Positions 32,770-45,712 of a stretch of 64,000 nucleotides of DNA are shown in pieces. The notes beneath the pieces were generated by a model, which was not told the origin of the DNA, searched no databases, and saw only the letters and a list, made by a program, of their open reading frames with translations. Source of the stretch: Icerya purchasi (taxonomy: Eukaryota; Arthropoda; Insecta; Hemiptera; Monophlebidae); the NCBI GenBank assembly GCA_039619475.1, contig CM077115.1, positions 479,210,400-479,274,399 on the forward strand. Reading direction: 5' to 3'. Position numbers and translations under genes: made by a program. Position 1 is the first letter of the stretch, and the number at the start of each line of letters is the position of its first letter.

Positions 32770-34140
32770 AGAGAAATATGGAGGTCATGGTTTAGTTGCC
32801 GCAAATGAACAGTGGAATTTCGTACACGATCACAAATATTGAAAGTAATAGCAGAAATTGGATATTCAGTCAAGGAAGAATCGCTTTTCACTCCGAAATC
32901 GCCGAAACTATTAAATAACAGCTCTTTGACTATTTTTTTTGTATTACTTTTTTTAATGTAGTACACTTTTTGTCGATATAAAGGTGGTGCATTTTACTAA
33001 AGTGAATAAATTCCTAAAACTATTACGTAGATCTACCGATCGTTTTCCATTAAGCACGTTACGTTTGTAACCAATTTGTAACTACTGAGCAGGCGGACTT
33101 GAAGACAGCCTGATATTTTGCAGATAAATATAGCAACGTTAACAATGGTGCACCATAATCTTTTCCGCTAATAGTGACGCTAAACAATGGAGCACATTAC
33201 GACTTTAAATTTATTTTGATGACATTCAGATTGACCGAATGCAGAACTTTTTTCAACTGACCGAATATTTTCCGTTATAACACTGGACCGTAGCATACCA
33301 TCAACATTAGTGTGTCGGTAATGTCGTTAAAGCAATGATTTATGAGTAACGACAGGTTCCTGTAGTTCAAAATATTTTACTATAAATAAATAAAATCTTT
33401 TTCAAACATGACAGCAAATAACAGCATTAGTTTGTTTGGTTGATTCCGAGTCACCGTTGATGGCTTGTACATGGTGAGAGTGACAAACCGGTTCTACCCC
33501 ATTATAGACCTTTGAGTCGATCAACATAAAGCATTGATCACAGAACAATGACTGCAAGAGGAAGACTGTAAGGAACGTTTGTTTAAATTTCACTTTTACA
33601 ACCTTCCGGTATTTTTATTTTATTTTTTTATTTTTTTTTGCATGCGATGGGTGTCCTAAGTAGACAATAAGCAGTGGTGATATATCGATATATTATTTTC
33701 GTTTTAGGTGGCTCTTCTCTTTCTGATTAATGTATGAATCAGGCCAAAATTATAATATAAGGTCAATTTTTCAATTAAATCCGATTACTTCTCTTAAATG
33801 GCGCTCGAAGTATTATCGGTAAGATTGGCTGCAAAATTAACACATGGTGTTGTAATCGTTGCATATATCGAATACTGTGAATTCTTATTACGTCATTTAG
33901 GCTCATGAACATATCATCGTTTCAAATATACCACGATGCTTATTATACTTGAAGAACCTTTGCCTGAGACCGCTGAATGATTTTTACATTTGAATTGCTG
34001 GCAACTCCCTAGATTTCAAAAGATATGTTCACATTAGTTTTTTAGTAAGACTTTATTTTCGACTGACAACGAAGGGTATTTGTGCTCATTAACGAGTTCA
34101 TGTATTAGTATTTAAGATCCAATTGCTTTCTTTTTGCCAG
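32770..34140. other. Unassigned A+T-rich sequence
   Basis: No coding region, RNA gene or recognised repeat was found. The frames at 32751-32966 and 33402-33593 show no motif. Confidence 0.4.
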
Positions 34141-34149
34141 GAGATACGA

Positions 34150-34445
34150 TATTTCCAGGTTAGTCGTTGATTCAGATGAAAACTAAAGTATTTTACTGAC
34201 TCCGTTGTAGAAATTATTTTTACGTCTGTTTCGTATCGATATATTTTGAAAGTTTTTCTTTAATGTTAACAGGACATGGTTAAATTTTGATTTATTCGAC
34301 TTTCCATAATTTAAATTACTTTTCCAAATATGTATTAGATGATTCTGAAGGAATCCAATCGCATCGGCATAATCGTTATTAGTCGATAATATTAAAGTAT
34401 CGTCTGCGAACACAGCTGTGTTGTGGTATCATTGTCAGCTGAAAA
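34150..34445 (-). pseudogene. Jockey-type reverse transcriptase fragment
   Basis: The minus-strand frame begins with the catalytic block VFADDTLILSTNN near 34410. It continues with FLQNHLIHIWKSNLNYGKSN, NKSKFNHVLLTLKKN and a terminal GVSKIL. These match the 'FADDTail', 'LQ.hL..i..W...W..K.N..Ks....F' and 'VkYLG' succession of Jockey-clade RTs. Only about 90 codons remain. The 5' side ends just before the hairpin-repeat copy at 34458, which may have inserted into it. Confidence 0.7.
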
Positions 34446-34457
34446 TGTCAGAAATAT

Positions 34458-34823
34458 ATCGGCCATTTTGGCCTCGCAAGGGGCTGTGCCCGTTGACCGC
34501 TCTTGCTTGCATTTCTGTCTCTTTCTCTTCTATACTTTGTATAAAATGATCAAAATTTACAACGTAATTCTTACTGGCGAAAACACAAAAAAAAAAAATA
34601 ACATCATTACAAAAATTCTATCCTAACATTTAATTTTCATTATATAAAATTGAGAAATTTGTTATATTTTTCGCTACACTTTTCGTTGCATATATCGTTA
34701 CATAAAATTGTGACATTTTTTAAATAACAATCACAAAAATATTATAAAATATAACAAACGTTACATAAAATTGGGACATTTTTTCTAATGGGGAGGTAGC
34801 TTAAGAATTACATTGTAATTAAT
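34458..34823 (+). repeat. Hairpin-headed short repeat, copy 2 of 3
   Basis: Same element as 2119-2500, starting ATCGGCCATTTTGGCC. The second hairpin is weakened (GGGGCTGTGCCCG). It ends ATTACATTGTAATTAATATA. It is flanked by ATATAT on both sides. The ORF 34423-34626 crosses it and is not a gene. Confidence 0.75.
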
Positions 34824-34829
34824 ATATAT

Positions 34830-35595
34830 AGGTATATAGAAAATAATTGTTATCTGCAGGGAAGTTAAAAATTGCAACGTTATATTTAGCTCTGGGTAAT
34901 AGAAACATATTTTAATTTGAAATGTGAAGATTTGCAGTAACGTACTCGAATTTAAATCGCCGAGTTGAATAAAAAAAAAATAGCAAAAAAAAACCAGGAT
35001 AGGATTTCTCTGTATGCTAACTCTTTATTTTTCGTATTCGTTAAATAAATAAAAAAGTGTGTACATCGTAATATATTTAACAAATTTAAATATCATTTCA
35101 GAGACTACGGAATATTTCTGTAGAAAAATAATCGATGCACATTACCATTTTCACATATACTTAAGTCTATAAACTTGTTCGGATGCAGACGAAGATAAGC
35201 CACACATTAAGTACCGATATAATGGAAATAATTTGCATCGAATTAGATGAAATAATCATTAACTCGAATATATTCCCAATTTTTAAGTACATTGTACGAT
35301 TTCTTTGTTAAAACGTGAACATTTCGACGAAATTGCGCATAATTGTAATAAAAAGAATATTAAAATTTTTTTTCAAAATAGACGCTGTGAAGAATAAAAA
35401 CAGAAAAATGTACTTACCATTTGTAGTAAGGCATCGCTCGTGCATACTGATTTATCTTCTGTTTTGGTCATTTCGAAACGACCGTTTAGAGTGCTCTGCA
35501 ATAAAACATATTTATCGAGTTTAAATGGGAATTAAAAAAACCGACTAAATGCGTTGTAAATAAATTGGTTTTTACAAACAATGTGGCCACATTCT
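34830..35595. other. Unassigned A+T-rich sequence
   Basis: No gene could be supported. The short frame 35315-35524 has no recognisable feature. Confidence 0.4.
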
Positions 35596-35599
35596 GCAA

Positions 35600-36072
35600 C
35601 CTGTAATTGTCGGGTCTTCATCGTTTCGGCCTCAACGTTTCAGCCCTGACACGTTTCGGCAGCAACATGTTCCGGCCTTGCTACGTTTTGGCTGCGATAT
35701 GCTTCGGCCTCGCTGCATTTCAGCCTCGCCCTTTTCCTAATTAGATCTAGTTTAGTGTTAGTGAATTTTCGATTTTTTCAGAAAATTTTTATTCAAATAA
35801 CCCGCTAATTGAATATATAATCAGCATTTCATGTCTTTCTAAAAGGAAATAATTTTTTAAGCGATAAAGAACGAAAAATAAACATTGAAAACCGCTGATT
35901 TATTTTCTACGCTAATTAATTATTCATTTCCCGCATTGTGTTTTTTTACACCTTAAAAAAAAAAAAAAATAAATAAATAAAAAATTCACTGATACTAAAC
36001 TAGATCTATTTGGAAAAAGGACGAGACCGAAATACTAATCGTTGAGGCCGAAACGATATGGCCCCTAATTAT
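35600..36072. mobile_element. Foldback element with iterated CGTTTCGGCCTC
   Basis: Left outer sequence TAATTGTCGGG...CGTTTCGGCCTCAACG is mirrored by the complement of GTTGAGGCCGAAACGATATG at 36042-36061. Inner arms TAGATCTAGTTTAGTGTTAG (35742) and CTGATACTAAACTAGATCTA (about 35988-36007) also pair. The left arm contains roughly seven degenerate units close to CGTTTCGGCCTC (CGTTTCAGCCCT, CGTTTCGGCAGC, CGTTTTGGCTGC and so on), most of them missing from the right arm. No coding capacity is seen. It is a MITE-like or foldback element whose left arm has expanded. Confidence 0.6.
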
Positions 36073-36079
36073 CGTAAAG

Positions 36080-37085
36080 CGCGGACAGTGTTTTTAAAGC
36101 TTTCGTCCTTCATCAAATTAATCTTGTTATGGTTGAAGTCGGATTCGGTTCCAACCGAAAATACAAATAAAAGGATAAGGACAAAGTAAGGAAAACGTAA
36201 TTTGTTAAGACCCGGAAAAAAAAAAAAAAAACATCGGAAAGAGCCCTGGAATTAAAAAATAATAAAGTCAACCGGAAGCGGTCAAGCGAGGCCATACAAG
36301 GGCAAAAAAAAAAAAGGACCGCCTCATAAGAAACAAAATGGGCGAAGCTGGAAAAGTCAAAAAGTTTTGCATATAATTAATATTGCGTTAGTATTATCTT
36401 TCCTTTCTTTGATTTTATCTTTAATAGCCGGTTAATTTAAATTTTCTTTTATCGTGGTCAAAAACCTCCCGGTATAATTATATATATTTTTCCTGGCGAG
36501 ACAAAAAATAAATAAATATGTATATATATATATATACAATTATTTTACGTGAGCTGATTCACGATGTTGAGTGAGAACTTTACGGGAGTGGGCGCAGGAT
36601 GCAGCATATACCGCTGGGTTTCATAGGCGATAAGAGCGTAGGAAGGAGAAGAACCCCCATTAAAGTGACAAAATTGTGGCTGGGGGCCACTGTGACACGG
36701 TCGGTGTCAGATTCCGTCTAAGTACGCCCACAATGTGAATTTGCAATAAATCGAATTTCGTTTTAACGGAATCAATGCGTGGAACGCGTGAAGTGGTTGA
36801 AAAACTGAAGAAGAATAATGAAAGAATAAGGGACAATTTAAACGAAGATGAAAGAAATTGGAATAAATCGATCGACTGCCAGCCCCGGATAGAGTTGTCT
36901 AGCGGCTAACCTGAATCTGAAATAGTTTTACCTTAAATATAATTGGTAATGTTAGCGATAAATATAACAGCTACAATATTTTAACATAGATGATAATTCT
37001 AAAAACAACAATAATAATTATACCAAGAGAAACCACGATGAACTCGAGTAACAATGATAGTTGTTTTTGTAATGAAAATTATTAT
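36080..37085. other. Unassigned sequence
   Basis: No gene is supported. A less A+T-rich patch at 36540-36730 has no long frame. There is a (TA)n tract near 36520-36535. Confidence 0.35.
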
Positions 37086-37112
37086 AAAAAAATTAAAGAT
37101 ATGAATAATCGT

Positions 37113-37546
37113 AAAAATGCTGTTTTACAAAAAATAAATACCGACTTCAAGGTTTATTATATAAATTTAAAAATGCACTAAAATGTAAAAAATAATTACT
37201 CCCGATAAGAAAATATATATCAGAGTGATATAACACTTAAGTGGTGATATCGTAATTCTTATACAATATTAACTTTTTGGAGTTGGCATTAAATTCATGT
37301 TACTATATTTAGGAACAATTTAATGAACATTTAATGCAGCTTTTATTCTTTTAATATGAATTTGATGCCAACTCTGATTAAGGTATTAATGTTGTATAAG
37401 AATTACAATATCACCTTAAGTTATATCACTCTGATATATGTATATTTTTTATCGGGAGTAATTATTTTTTACTTTTTAGTGCATTTTTAAATTTTTATAA
37501 TAAATCTTCAAGTATCGGTATTTATTTTTTGTAAAAAAGCATTTTA
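37113..37546. mobile_element. 434-bp palindromic foldback element
   Basis: The two halves are near-complements almost to the centre. AAAATGCTGTTTTACAAAAA at 37113 faces its complement ending at 37546. AATAATTACTCCCGATAA, ATCAGAGTGATATAAC, GTAATTCTTATACAA and GAGTTGGCAT all recur inverted. The loop is about 50 bp (around 37320-37370). It has no coding capacity. A decayed relative lies at 44085-44495. Confidence 0.8.
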
Positions 37547-37689
37547 TTTTTTACTTTTTAGTCCATTTTTATTCAATTAAATTAAAACATTTTAATAAGA
37601 ACAGATATTCCCACGGCGTGAAAACATCAAAAGCTACATTTCCATGGTAATTTGGCAAATTTATAGTATTTCAAGTCAATAAATCTAAC

Positions 37690-37942
37690 CCGACGGTGAA
37701 AACAATCATGAATGAAAAGCATCCAAAAAGCTTCAATCTCCCGCATTATTAGGGATAACTCAACAACTACCGGTCAGATCTTGATCAAATTTAAATGGGA
37801 CCACATGAAAAACGTCACCTTTCAAATAAAAGAAGAATCATCAAAATCGGTTCACTTAGAAGAAAGTTTTGTGGTAACACACATAAAAAAAAAAAAAAAT
37901 ACAGTCGAATTGAATACCTCCTCCTTTTTTGAAGTCGGCTAA
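37690..37942 (+). repeat. Repeat ending in CTCCTTTTTTGAAGTCGGC
   Basis: The stretch with AAATTTAAATGGGACCACATG, TCAAAATCGGTTCACTTAGA, a poly-A run, TACAGTCGAATTGAATACCT and GAAGTCGGC closely recalls a repeat I associate with many insect genomes, where it ends in ACCGACTTCAA on the other strand. The same terminal word ACCGACTTCAA occurs at 37140-37150 inside the adjacent foldback, so the two may belong to one composite element (37140-37942). The recollection of wide distribution is from memory. Confidence 0.55.
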
Positions 37943-38234
37943 TAACGAAAATTACAAAAATCGTAGAACCAATTATAATTTTTAATTGCACGTGTTTTAT
38001 ATGTAACTTATTCGTTTTATGCGGTTTTCCGTTATCTTTTGGCGAGATTGCACCTTTGCAGCGCATTTGTGGATTTTCTTTTTTCAGTAGTACTAAAAAT
38101 AATAAATAAATAAAATAAATTGAAATTGAAATTAGTCACAATGTCGTCTGGAGTCGTGATTTTTTCAATATCCATCTCTAAAGTTGTTAAGGTGCTGGCT
38201 ATTAAATCAGAGGGCACGGTTTCGAGACTTGTCT

Positions 38235-38405
38235 AGTTCCAGACCCAAATCGCTACCAGTTATATACCTAATCTGAAATTAAATTGGATAGCAGAGAAAT
38301 CTGGGGGAAAATTAAGGGCGGATCCGAAGTAGAAAATAACTGGCTCCAGTATTCTCATCGATTCCATTAGGCTTAGTACACTGTGAACCTTAACTTTACA
38401 ATCAC
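38235..38405 (+). repeat. Diverged short repeat, copy 2
   Basis: Partner of 31955-32115: CTGAAATTAAATTGGATAGC, CAGAGAAATCTGGGG, AAGGGCGG and CTTTACAATC lie in the same order. The identity is visibly interrupted. Confidence 0.45.
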
Positions 38406-38409
38406 CGAC

Positions 38410-40020
38410 GAAGGGTCACTTGACTTTTTTTTTTACTTACAGAGAAAATTACTTTGTTTACACTGCGCGTGGGTTCTTTTTTTAAATTACGGTTAGATCT
38501 CTATCGTTACTCGGGAAATTCGGTGAGTGCATTTATATTTTTACTTTATATTACCTTTTTACGCCTATATTTCTCAATTATGGCAATTCTCCATCTTTAA
38601 AGCTTCGTATTGTTAAGCTTCCTTTCGTTGTGTACAAATGATTATTTTAGTTACTTCAGGCTAGTGTGCTCAAAGAGAAAAGTTTAACTCCTGTATAAGC
38701 AATGGAAATGAAACTTTGAAGCGTTTATGGAGAGCGACAACGGGATATATTTATTTTCATGAAATAATTCACTTTGCAGCAATCGATACTTTCGGAATTT
38801 TAACGATGATACACATTTATTATAAATAATTTTATTCGTACTTCACTTTCAGATGCAGCTATTATTATTATTCGTGCGCTTAAAATTTTATATTATTATT
38901 ATGATTATTGTGTCCTGTTCGAATGATTTTTATAATTTTGCTGTGTAAAATTATGCAAATCGGCCTGATCATTATTTGTTTGTATTTTCTTCCTTAGTGT
39001 CATTTGTTTATTTACGTTTATGCTGGAAATAAAATGTTGAAGCACTCTGCTTGTTTGACGCAGCGAGACATCAATGAGAATTTTTTGATTTACGTAAATT
39101 GTATTTAACGAGTGTGCGTCTGTGTGCACGTGTCAAGAAGATATTTTTCATTAAACTTACATTAATTTTAATATTATTTTTTGAATGTTGTTATTTATAT
39201 ACACATAATTTTGTTCTGTTCAGATTACTCGAGATAACCCTTTCCATTTTTGGGAAATGTACTTCTTTTATCTAAGCATACTATCTCATATTTTCAGCTG
39301 GGAACTCCTGCTTTTTTTTTACTTTCTGTTTTGTTTATTATTTTGGATGCAGCTTTCCCGATGAATCATTTGGGGACTCGCGCCACTGCGCTGAATTCAC
39401 ATCTTCGGAGCCTCCCAAGCGTTATCGATTATTATTACTATTATCTTTATGTATTTTCTAGTGGACTCTAATGTAAATGTCGCCGTGAAGTTCTTGTTTG
39501 TTTTTCAGCGAAAATTTTGGCCTTTTGGCTCCATATTAGTCCTTGGAGAAGACCCGCGTGTTGTATATGTCCTGGGTAAACTGCATTAGGGTTCGTAAGT
39601 CTTTCGAATTATCGTTGTAGTTTACATGTATTTATTATTATTATTATTATTATTAATAGGGACTATCATTTGAAACAGGCCGCAAAGGGAACGTTGTTGT
39701 TCAGCCTCGAGCATGAGATAGTTTGACGTAAGGTAACTAAGGTGGTCCAAGAGGAAATATTCTCCATCCCATCCGTAAGACTGATAGCTATGGTTACTAC
39801 ATTGTGTTTTTATTTTGAGAATTTGTATGCGCTTGCACCGCCAAGAGTTATATTTTCAGTTTGTTGTCCACTTATATTCCGTTGCTGCTGTGTTCATTAA
39901 TGTTTTTGTTTATTTTCATGTTTGGAACGTGATGTGTTCTGTTGCGTGCTGTGTGTTTAAATGTTCGATTAATATAGTAGGGTATTAACATATTTTGAAT
40001 ATCGCATATTCAATTCAAAC
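38410..40020. other. Unassigned sequence with ATT microsatellites
   Basis: No gene is supported. A (TTA)n tract lies at about 39631-39656 and a shorter one near 39430. The ORF 39250-39471 runs into such a tract and is not convincing. Confidence 0.4.
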
Positions 40021-40036
40021 CATTCCGTTTTGAATA

Positions 40037-40327
40037 TTGGAGGAAGGAGTAGCGAAGCAAATTATATACCTCCAGCGTGTTTTCTTCGAGTTCAGACAGA
40101 TCACATTTAATTTTCCAAATAAAAATACTGGCGATTATGTTGTGGCTGAATTAGAGCAGAGCTGCGATACATTTCTCTTTTATCCAGCGGTGCGTTATCA
40201 AATCATTGTAATACAACAATATATGCAGCGGATATGCACCGATTTAGGAGATATATTGTCTCGGCAGATGTCAGCACGTACGGTCTCGCTGATCGATAAA
40301 TTCAATGCAATACGACGTGCGATATAA
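40037..40327 (+). other. Open frame of about 96 codons, coding status uncertain
   Basis: The translation from 40037 (a TTG, no nearby ATG) has balanced composition and looks helical: ELEQSCDTFLFYPAVRYQII, then MQRICTDLGDILSRQMSART, then LIDKFNAIRRAI. That is unusual for the A+T-rich background. I recognise no family. It could be an exon or a decayed element protein. Confidence 0.25.
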
Positions 40328-40822
40328 AAACTAAAATTATACAATCCTATCTCGCTCTGTCAGTTGTAGCGTATGAACATTTAGACCAGCATACCCGAAT
40401 TATCAGTGGGTTCATTTTAGTCGCATCCATAATATTCTAGTTTAGTACTTTGCGAGCGGGTGTTGCTAATTAGGGAATTTTGTAATTTCCTACGTAACCG
40501 GCCATTCATATATTGTTGACTAATTTGGCGAAAATTAGCCTTCGAATAATCGTTTTTTCGAGTAGCCTCGAAACCATCATCAAGTTCGTATATTCCCTGC
40601 CCCTTCGCAGGTCGCACATTTTTTACGTCATATTTTGCTTTATATATTTATTTCTGGTCATTACGATATACCGAAGAGGAGGAATTCCACCACAAAAAAT
40701 TTCGGGTTGAAATGTTTCTGGTCAAATTCGAAAATTTTCACTCTGATTAATCGCATGAAGTTGTGAAACTTTTTGCGTGAGGCATTGTGATTCACGACTG
40801 CGTTAGTATATATGTATATATA

Positions 40823-41110
40823 TTATTATTATTATTATTATTCAAATTTAAGGTGCGAGTACTTAACGATTACTCATCTACACTCGCATGCACACCAGCT
40901 GAATATAACATCATACATTACTTTAAAAAAAAAATTACTATGAACAATTAATTAACTAAAACTAAACGAAAAAACTATAAGCCCGTGTCCTTGGCAAAGG
41001 CCTCACTCAACCTTGTCCTTTCCCTGCGGTCCTGACAATTCTCATACTGTCGATTATGTAATAACTTTCTTATTTCGTCGTTCCCATCTCAAAAATTGTC
41101 TACCTCATCT
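40823..41110 (-). pseudogene. Possible LINE 3' end with (AAT)n tail
   Basis: Read on the minus strand, a frame at about 41105-40983 gives GNDEIRKLLHNRQYENC and QDRRERTRLSEAFAKDTG. Roughly 150 bp of non-coding sequence with a GTGCGAGT / ACTCGCAC hairpin follows, then an (AAT)n tract at 40825-40849. A coding remnant followed by a simple trinucleotide tail is what truncated non-LTR copies look like. The family is not recognised. Confidence 0.4.
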
Positions 41111-41119
41111 TCTTTTATC

Positions 41120-41465
41120 CTTAATAATCAGATTTTTATCCTATACGTTTACCTATTGTTAACCTCTCAACATATCCAGCTCAATCCCACTTTTTCCTTT
41201 TGCATTCGTTAACTAAATTTATTATAGTTTTTAATTTTTCTTTGATAAGTGTGTTTCTTTAAAAGAAAAAAACCTAAATATTCCATTTTAAGAACGCTTG
41301 ATATTTTTCTTTTTTTCTTTTTTTTGTTATAGACCATATGTCAATGTTAGAACAACACAACTTTAAATATGTTACTTTTGACTTTAACAAATAGAACTTG
41401 GATATATGACTAAAAACGAGATAAAGGAGGATAGCAATAGGTTGGAAAAAGTATCGGCATCAAAA

Positions 41466-41507
<42 letters not shown>

Positions 41508-43320
41508 ATAGATACGTGTATATATTTAAACTTCATTTATAAAAAAACCTAGTGTAATACCAAAAAGAATAATACTTTTTTAGTCGTAACGTACCGGAAG
41601 AAATTTTTGTAAATCGTAAATGACAATGTTAAAGTTTGTGACTATGGTTGGAATATCGTAATTCGATACCAAAATGGTCTGGAACAGTGATTGACCAAAA
41701 AAAAATTTTCAATTAATAGATCATTTACCTGCCTGAGAGATATCTAAACGAAGTCATATTTCTAAACTGATGGAAAAATTTCCAAAAACCAATATTAAAA
41801 TTAAAAATTTTGGAAACATTTTATAAGGTCTGAATATGTTTACATTTACACGATGAAAAATACATTTTTTTATTCAACTAGCGCGCCAACAATGAAAGTA
41901 AATAGTGATTTCACGGTAAATGAAGTTTTTGACACTTTTTCACTGTCAAATAACTTTTTGCTATAAATATAAATAACAGCAATTAGTCGTGTAACTGAAG
42001 CAGTGATAGCAATTTTTATCTTATCATTAGCTCTGATGACTACAATAGGAATGATATAAAAATTTTACATAGCTAAATAAGTATATGACACTCCAGCTGT
42101 TACACAGGACAAGTGAACGAAACTCACCAAACTGAACAATGAATATCGCAGAAAGGCAACAGTCTAGATGCTCTTGAAACCAAATATTCACCTGTCTTAA
42201 GAATGGAGCTTAATGAAATTGCAAGTTCAGGAGTTATCGGATTCCCGTTAAAGACAAAATTGCCTCGAAAAGATTCTCTCCAGCCGTGCAAAAAAGGAAC
42301 ATTTAGGACGACCGGTGAAGTGGACCGAAAATTTCCAGCACCAGTCGAGAAAAAACAACTACTTTTATGCCTTGGCCGGCAGACAGAGTAAACAGAAAGT
42401 ACATTGTGTTTTCGTTTTAAAGTTCAACGTGAAATAAGCAGTCTAAAAAACCGACAATCAGTTACGATCTCACGTTATTTAGAAATCCTGTCACGAAGTC
42501 TGTTACATGTTTTTTCGTTTTAACCCTGTTCCGTTTTTGCGTTATGTTTATACAAATATTTATTTTCTTTTCCCATTTTTTATTTTATTTATTTATTTTT
42601 GTCGAATGTGGTCAACTGAAATCGACTCTTCTACAAGTATTACAGAAGAACAAACTATCATTCATCCGGAGGTCCAAGAGTCCGTCCGGTAAGATGGCTT
42701 GAGTTAAACCTAATTCTAATCTTTTTTTTTTTTTTTTTTCAAAATCCCATTTTGTTTCTTCATATTTATCGACTTAAAAAGAAGGAAGGTCGTTCGTCGC
42801 GTAGATATTTTTGTCTTACGCTTGTACGTACAATACTTGTAACCATGTGGACCAATAATTTTAATGGTTCTTTGTTCATTCGAAAGTGTAACCGATCAAA
42901 GGCGAGAGACAATGTAAGCATCAAGAATATCAGTGAATACTGTATAGTCATGAAATAACATGAAAAAATTGGATCTTCGTAGAAAAGTTGTTAATAACAT
43001 CATCGCTACAATTTCTAATGAATTATTCTAATCACACTCGCCATGATTAGGGTCAAGATGCGTACTACTTCGGTCGGTGTTGAGTCTGTAAATGACGATA
43101 TAGCGGCTTCAGATTCGTTTTCTTTGTTCAAATCTATATTTATCCGTGGAAATTAGCATTAATAATATTTTAATTTTTCATGAAATAAGTTTCTTTCCGA
43201 GTTGCTTAATATTAATAATATTTTAGGTCAAACGAACTTCTCTAAAACACTCTCTTTTTCACGTTATCTGATGACTGCTGAGTGTGTTTAATATTCATTG
43301 TGGCACTGACCGGTACACTT
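41120..43320. other. Unassigned A+T-rich sequence
   Basis: No supportable gene. A (TA)n tract lies at 41473-41505. The ATG frame 42203-42391 (62 codons) has no recognisable motif. Confidence 0.4.
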
Positions 43321-43324
43321 TTGA

Positions 43325-43405
43325 ATGATCAAAGGCGAACAAACAAAAAAAAAACACATGTGTGACGAACGTATAATCTCTTCTTTTTGAAGTCGCTGAT
43401 AACAA
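43325..43405 (+). repeat. Decayed copy of the GAAGTCGGC-ended repeat
   Basis: A poly-A run followed by a spacer and TCTTCTTTTTGAAGTCGCTG, then ATAAC, mirrors the end of the repeat at 37690-37942. Only the last 80 bp is recognisable. Confidence 0.4.
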
Positions 43406-44084
43406 AAAGGTGATCGATCGAGTTAAAATATTATCCATTTACCATGGAAATATAGGTAAAATATTTTTTAATAAGACAAAAAATTAAAGTACCTAAGGTT
43501 TATTATCACGGGTAAAAATATAGATTTAAATAAAGCACATGAATTTAAAACCGCCATGGTGCCATTTATAAGCTCATCACTGACGGACATAGTACGTGTC
43601 TATTACGCGTAACTTTTGACCGCGTCAAATTATTGCTTGTTTACTAGAGAAACTGCACCGATCAGTAGTGGTTCCATGTGAGTGCGATATTGAGAAATAC
43701 CGACTGACTAGTCATCAAATAACGTTAAAAAAAGAGTTGTCCCTAAACATATACTTTCTTTGCTTAATATAACGCAGATTAAAAAAAGGCCAAAGTTTTC
43801 ATTGTAATACTGGGAAAATAGAAACCACCAAAATTTTTAAATTAAAAGGACGATGAACAGATTTGAATAAGTGTAATTACTCCCGAAGCGAGATTTTCGA
43901 ACTCATTACTTGGAGAATTTTAAGATTACTCTTGCACCAATTGGACGCACTTTATACTGTACCAAAAATGGAGAATCGTTTGATCTTTCTGCAATATTTA
44001 CACTGAAAATTGCGAATAAAATAGTTTTTTCCGAAAAAAAAAGTTCAAGATTTACTTTAAAAATTTAAGAAAAGTTCGCTAAAA

Positions 44085-44495
44085 ATTAAAAAATAATTAT
44101 CCGATAATAATTAATATATTTCAGAATAATTATGTGAGGATATTTTTATAGTTATTGAACAACATCAACTTTTTAGAAATAGTGTTACAACAATAATTTA
44201 TTTATTTCATTAAATATTCCTGATGTTTCCAGTATTTAGGTTGTAGAAAACACGAGTGTATTATTATTATACTTATTTAATTTAGTTCCTAATTATTGAT
44301 GTCATTTGAATTCGGTGTTGCCTCCAATAAGTATTTAATTTTGTTTAAGAGTAATCATTTTATGTACTTTACTGTAAAATAGATATATATGTATAATATT
44401 TTATCGAATAATTATTTTTTACCCTTTAGTACATTTTTATTCAATTTTTTGAGTAAATCTTGAAGTCGACATTTTTTTGTTAAACTATTTTAACA
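44085..44495. mobile_element. Decayed copy of the 434-bp foldback element
   Basis: The left arm AAAAAATAATTATCCGATAA (44087) and right arm TTATCGAATAATTATTTTTT, TTTAGTACATTTTTATTCAA, AAATCTTGAAGTCGAC (44400-44470) correspond to the arms of 37113-37546. The middle has diverged. Confidence 0.55.
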
Positions 44496-44499
44496 GCAC

Positions 44500-45700
44500 A
44501 TATTTTTCTTTATAACTTTTATTAATGATCTTTCTCCTCCGAATCGCAAGCGAAAACACCATCTTCGAACTGTCACGATCAATTTGTTGCAATATAATTT
44601 TTCCTTATCTTTCGAATTTAAACATTCCCTACACGAAACAATAAATTCCTTTATTTCCAATGACCTAGTCTCAGGTAAACGGATGATACTTCTACCGCGG
44701 AAACTTAACTTTACTGAGATAACGTTTCTCCTCTAATTCCTCGTCATTTGTTAATTAATTGTTTGATTAATATATATTCATTAGACGAATGAATAATTGC
44801 AGAATCGATTTTAAATCTAGCTGGAAGAATTTTTTATAAATGTACTTAAATCGCCTTCGAAAGCGACGTCTACCTAAGCTATTATTTATTTGGTTCTCTT
44901 TTTTTAGAAATAAAGTAAGACATGCAAATACCTAACATAATCAAATAAAAAGGAAAATAGGCGAAATATCAAAACGAAGAAATTCCCGTCCTTTTTAAGA
45001 ATAAAAAAAAAAAAAAAAAAAAAAATAGTTTATGTTTAACAAAACTTATTTGATGTACCGCGATAATTATGAATTCAACTATAGCCAGACAAAATGGTTT
45101 TAAGTAGTTCGTTCAGATCTTTGAAAATTCGTTCGAGCTATCATTTTGAACTGGGATTCGAATGAAATAGACGAAATCGGAAAAGGTTCCATTTTTGATA
45201 TGACTATCGTGCAAAGGAATATTATTTAAAAACTAAGCCTGATCAAAAACACTCAAAAACAGTTGAATATTTCGGAATCTTTTTTTCGTTCAGGCAATGA
45301 AAATTTTATCGTTACTTTGAATAAAAAACTGAAAAAGTGTAGAATAAAAAATTAACGAAAATCAGTTATTGCATATTCTTTTAAAATACGATTTTTTTAC
45401 AATTAACATACATAATTTAACTGTAAACTAAAGTAAAATAAAATAAGCCCCCCTGTAAACTAATCAATAAATATACGAACCCTGAAACATATTCTAAATT
45501 ACGGTATAACTCTTATTCCTTTTCGTTCACAAATCATGAAAAAAGAACGAAAACAATAAAGAATGGGGTAAAAAAATTTTGAAACGTAAACCTTTTTCCA
45601 AACTCAAAAAGTCTAGAAATTTAGAAACAATATATTTTTTTCCCCCTTAAATTGTATGTTCTGTGTGTAACTACTACAGTCATTACAGCACAAACGGGGG
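44500..45700. other. Unassigned A+T-rich sequence
   Basis: No gene is supported. A poly-A run lies at 45004-45025. Confidence 0.4.
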
Positions 45701-45712
45701 GAGATCGTTTAA

